From Firmicutes bacterium UBA6806 (lineage in GTDB: Bacteria; Bacillota; Clostridia; Peptostreptococcales; Acidaminobacteraceae), in the NCBI GenBank assembly GCA_002452745.1, contig DKFC01000029.1, positions 19,488 through 83,487 on the forward strand: 64,000 nucleotides of DNA, in the 5' to 3' direction. A program made the position numbers and the translations under genes. Below the pieces are notes generated by a model. The model had not been told where the DNA came from, searched no databases, and saw only the letters and a list, made by a program, of their open reading frames with translations. Shown here in pieces: positions 63,840 to 64,000 of the stretch (its first letter is position 1; each line of letters starts with the position of its first letter).

Positions 63840-63921
63840 ATGATTCCTCCCCATAATAAAGTTATCAGTAAACCCTTCCCCAAGAAGCCCCTGCCTAAAG
63901 ATGTCAACCTTAACATTAAAC

Positions 63922-63967
63922 ATACATTCATTAATGTATTTATATCACGTAATCTTTTTCCTGTCAA
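63922..63967 (-). promoter_or_regulatory. Promoter and inverted repeat of the yfcC-M20 operon
   Basis: Minus strand TTGACA (63967-63962), 17 bases, TATAAA (63944-63939). Directly after the -10 lies the inverted repeat ATACATT (63922-63928) / AATGTAT (63933-63939) with a four-base centre, a likely repressor site. No regulator gene for it is inside the window. Confidence 0.75.
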
Positions 63968-64000
63968 GAAACATTCCCTATGTATTAAGCTAGTTGTCAG

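Overview
The window looks like chromosome of an anaerobic, low-to-mid GC Firmicute of the Clostridia type. Supporting signs are strong GGAGG ribosome-binding sites, GTG and TTG starts, a PBSX-type phage tail module, a three-repeat SLH surface protein, a Gram-positive 7-1-7 Fur box, lipobox-anchored transporter binding proteins, tryptophanase, and several carboxylate and amino-acid uptake systems. I cannot name the genus from sequence alone. No tRNA, rRNA, IS element or CRISPR array was seen.

Region 1 (1-10400) is the control end and baseplate/tail part of a contractile phage-tail locus. Reading leftwards on the minus strand it runs: RinA/ArpU-like late regulator, tail terminator, sheath, tube, tail-assembly chaperone with a probable -1 frameshift, tape measure, LysM protein, XkdQ/R/S/T and the start of XkdU. 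There is no room for terminase, portal or capsid genes between the regulator and the tail genes, so an R-type tailocin (diffocin-like) is more likely than a complete prophage. A divergent XRE repressor and an ImmA-like protein form the switch. A striking detail is a near-identical ~50-bp promoter module, each copy followed by an intrinsic terminator, in front of both the regulator and the structural operon.

Region 2 (10400-32000) holds an NhaC antiporter, an RND efflux pump with adaptor and divergent TetR regulator, tryptophanase with a divergent regulator, a 2017-residue SLH-anchored surface protein with about 14 propeller blades, a chemoreceptor, and a Cache-PAS histidine kinase with a response regulator ending in a DUF2294/MpsC-like domain. 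Region 3 (32200-41250) is a carboxylate island: TctABC transporter, PrpF-type isomerase, a two-subunit class I fumarase/tartrate dehydratase, a DASS permease and two overlapping FCD-type GntR regulators. The likely logic is import, isomerisation and hydration of an unsaturated or hydroxylated di/tricarboxylate.

Region 4 (41400-48840) has a PilJ-type histidine kinase paired with a DUF3369/HD-GYP response regulator, then a Fur-controlled siderophore ABC operon. Region 5 (49000-58140) has a MATE exporter and a nucleoside-type operon (GntR/UTRA regulator, BMP lipoprotein, ABC ATPase, two permeases, PfkB kinase, ADP-ribosylglycohydrolase) that parallels the E. coli yegTUVW set with a different transporter. 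A compact multi-hairpin element separates the binding-protein gene from the rest of that operon. Region 6 (58280-64000) has a degraded-looking fragment, an OFA-type MFS transporter, two paired M20 metallopeptidases and a YfcC permease, the last with a clear promoter and inverted repeat at the right edge.
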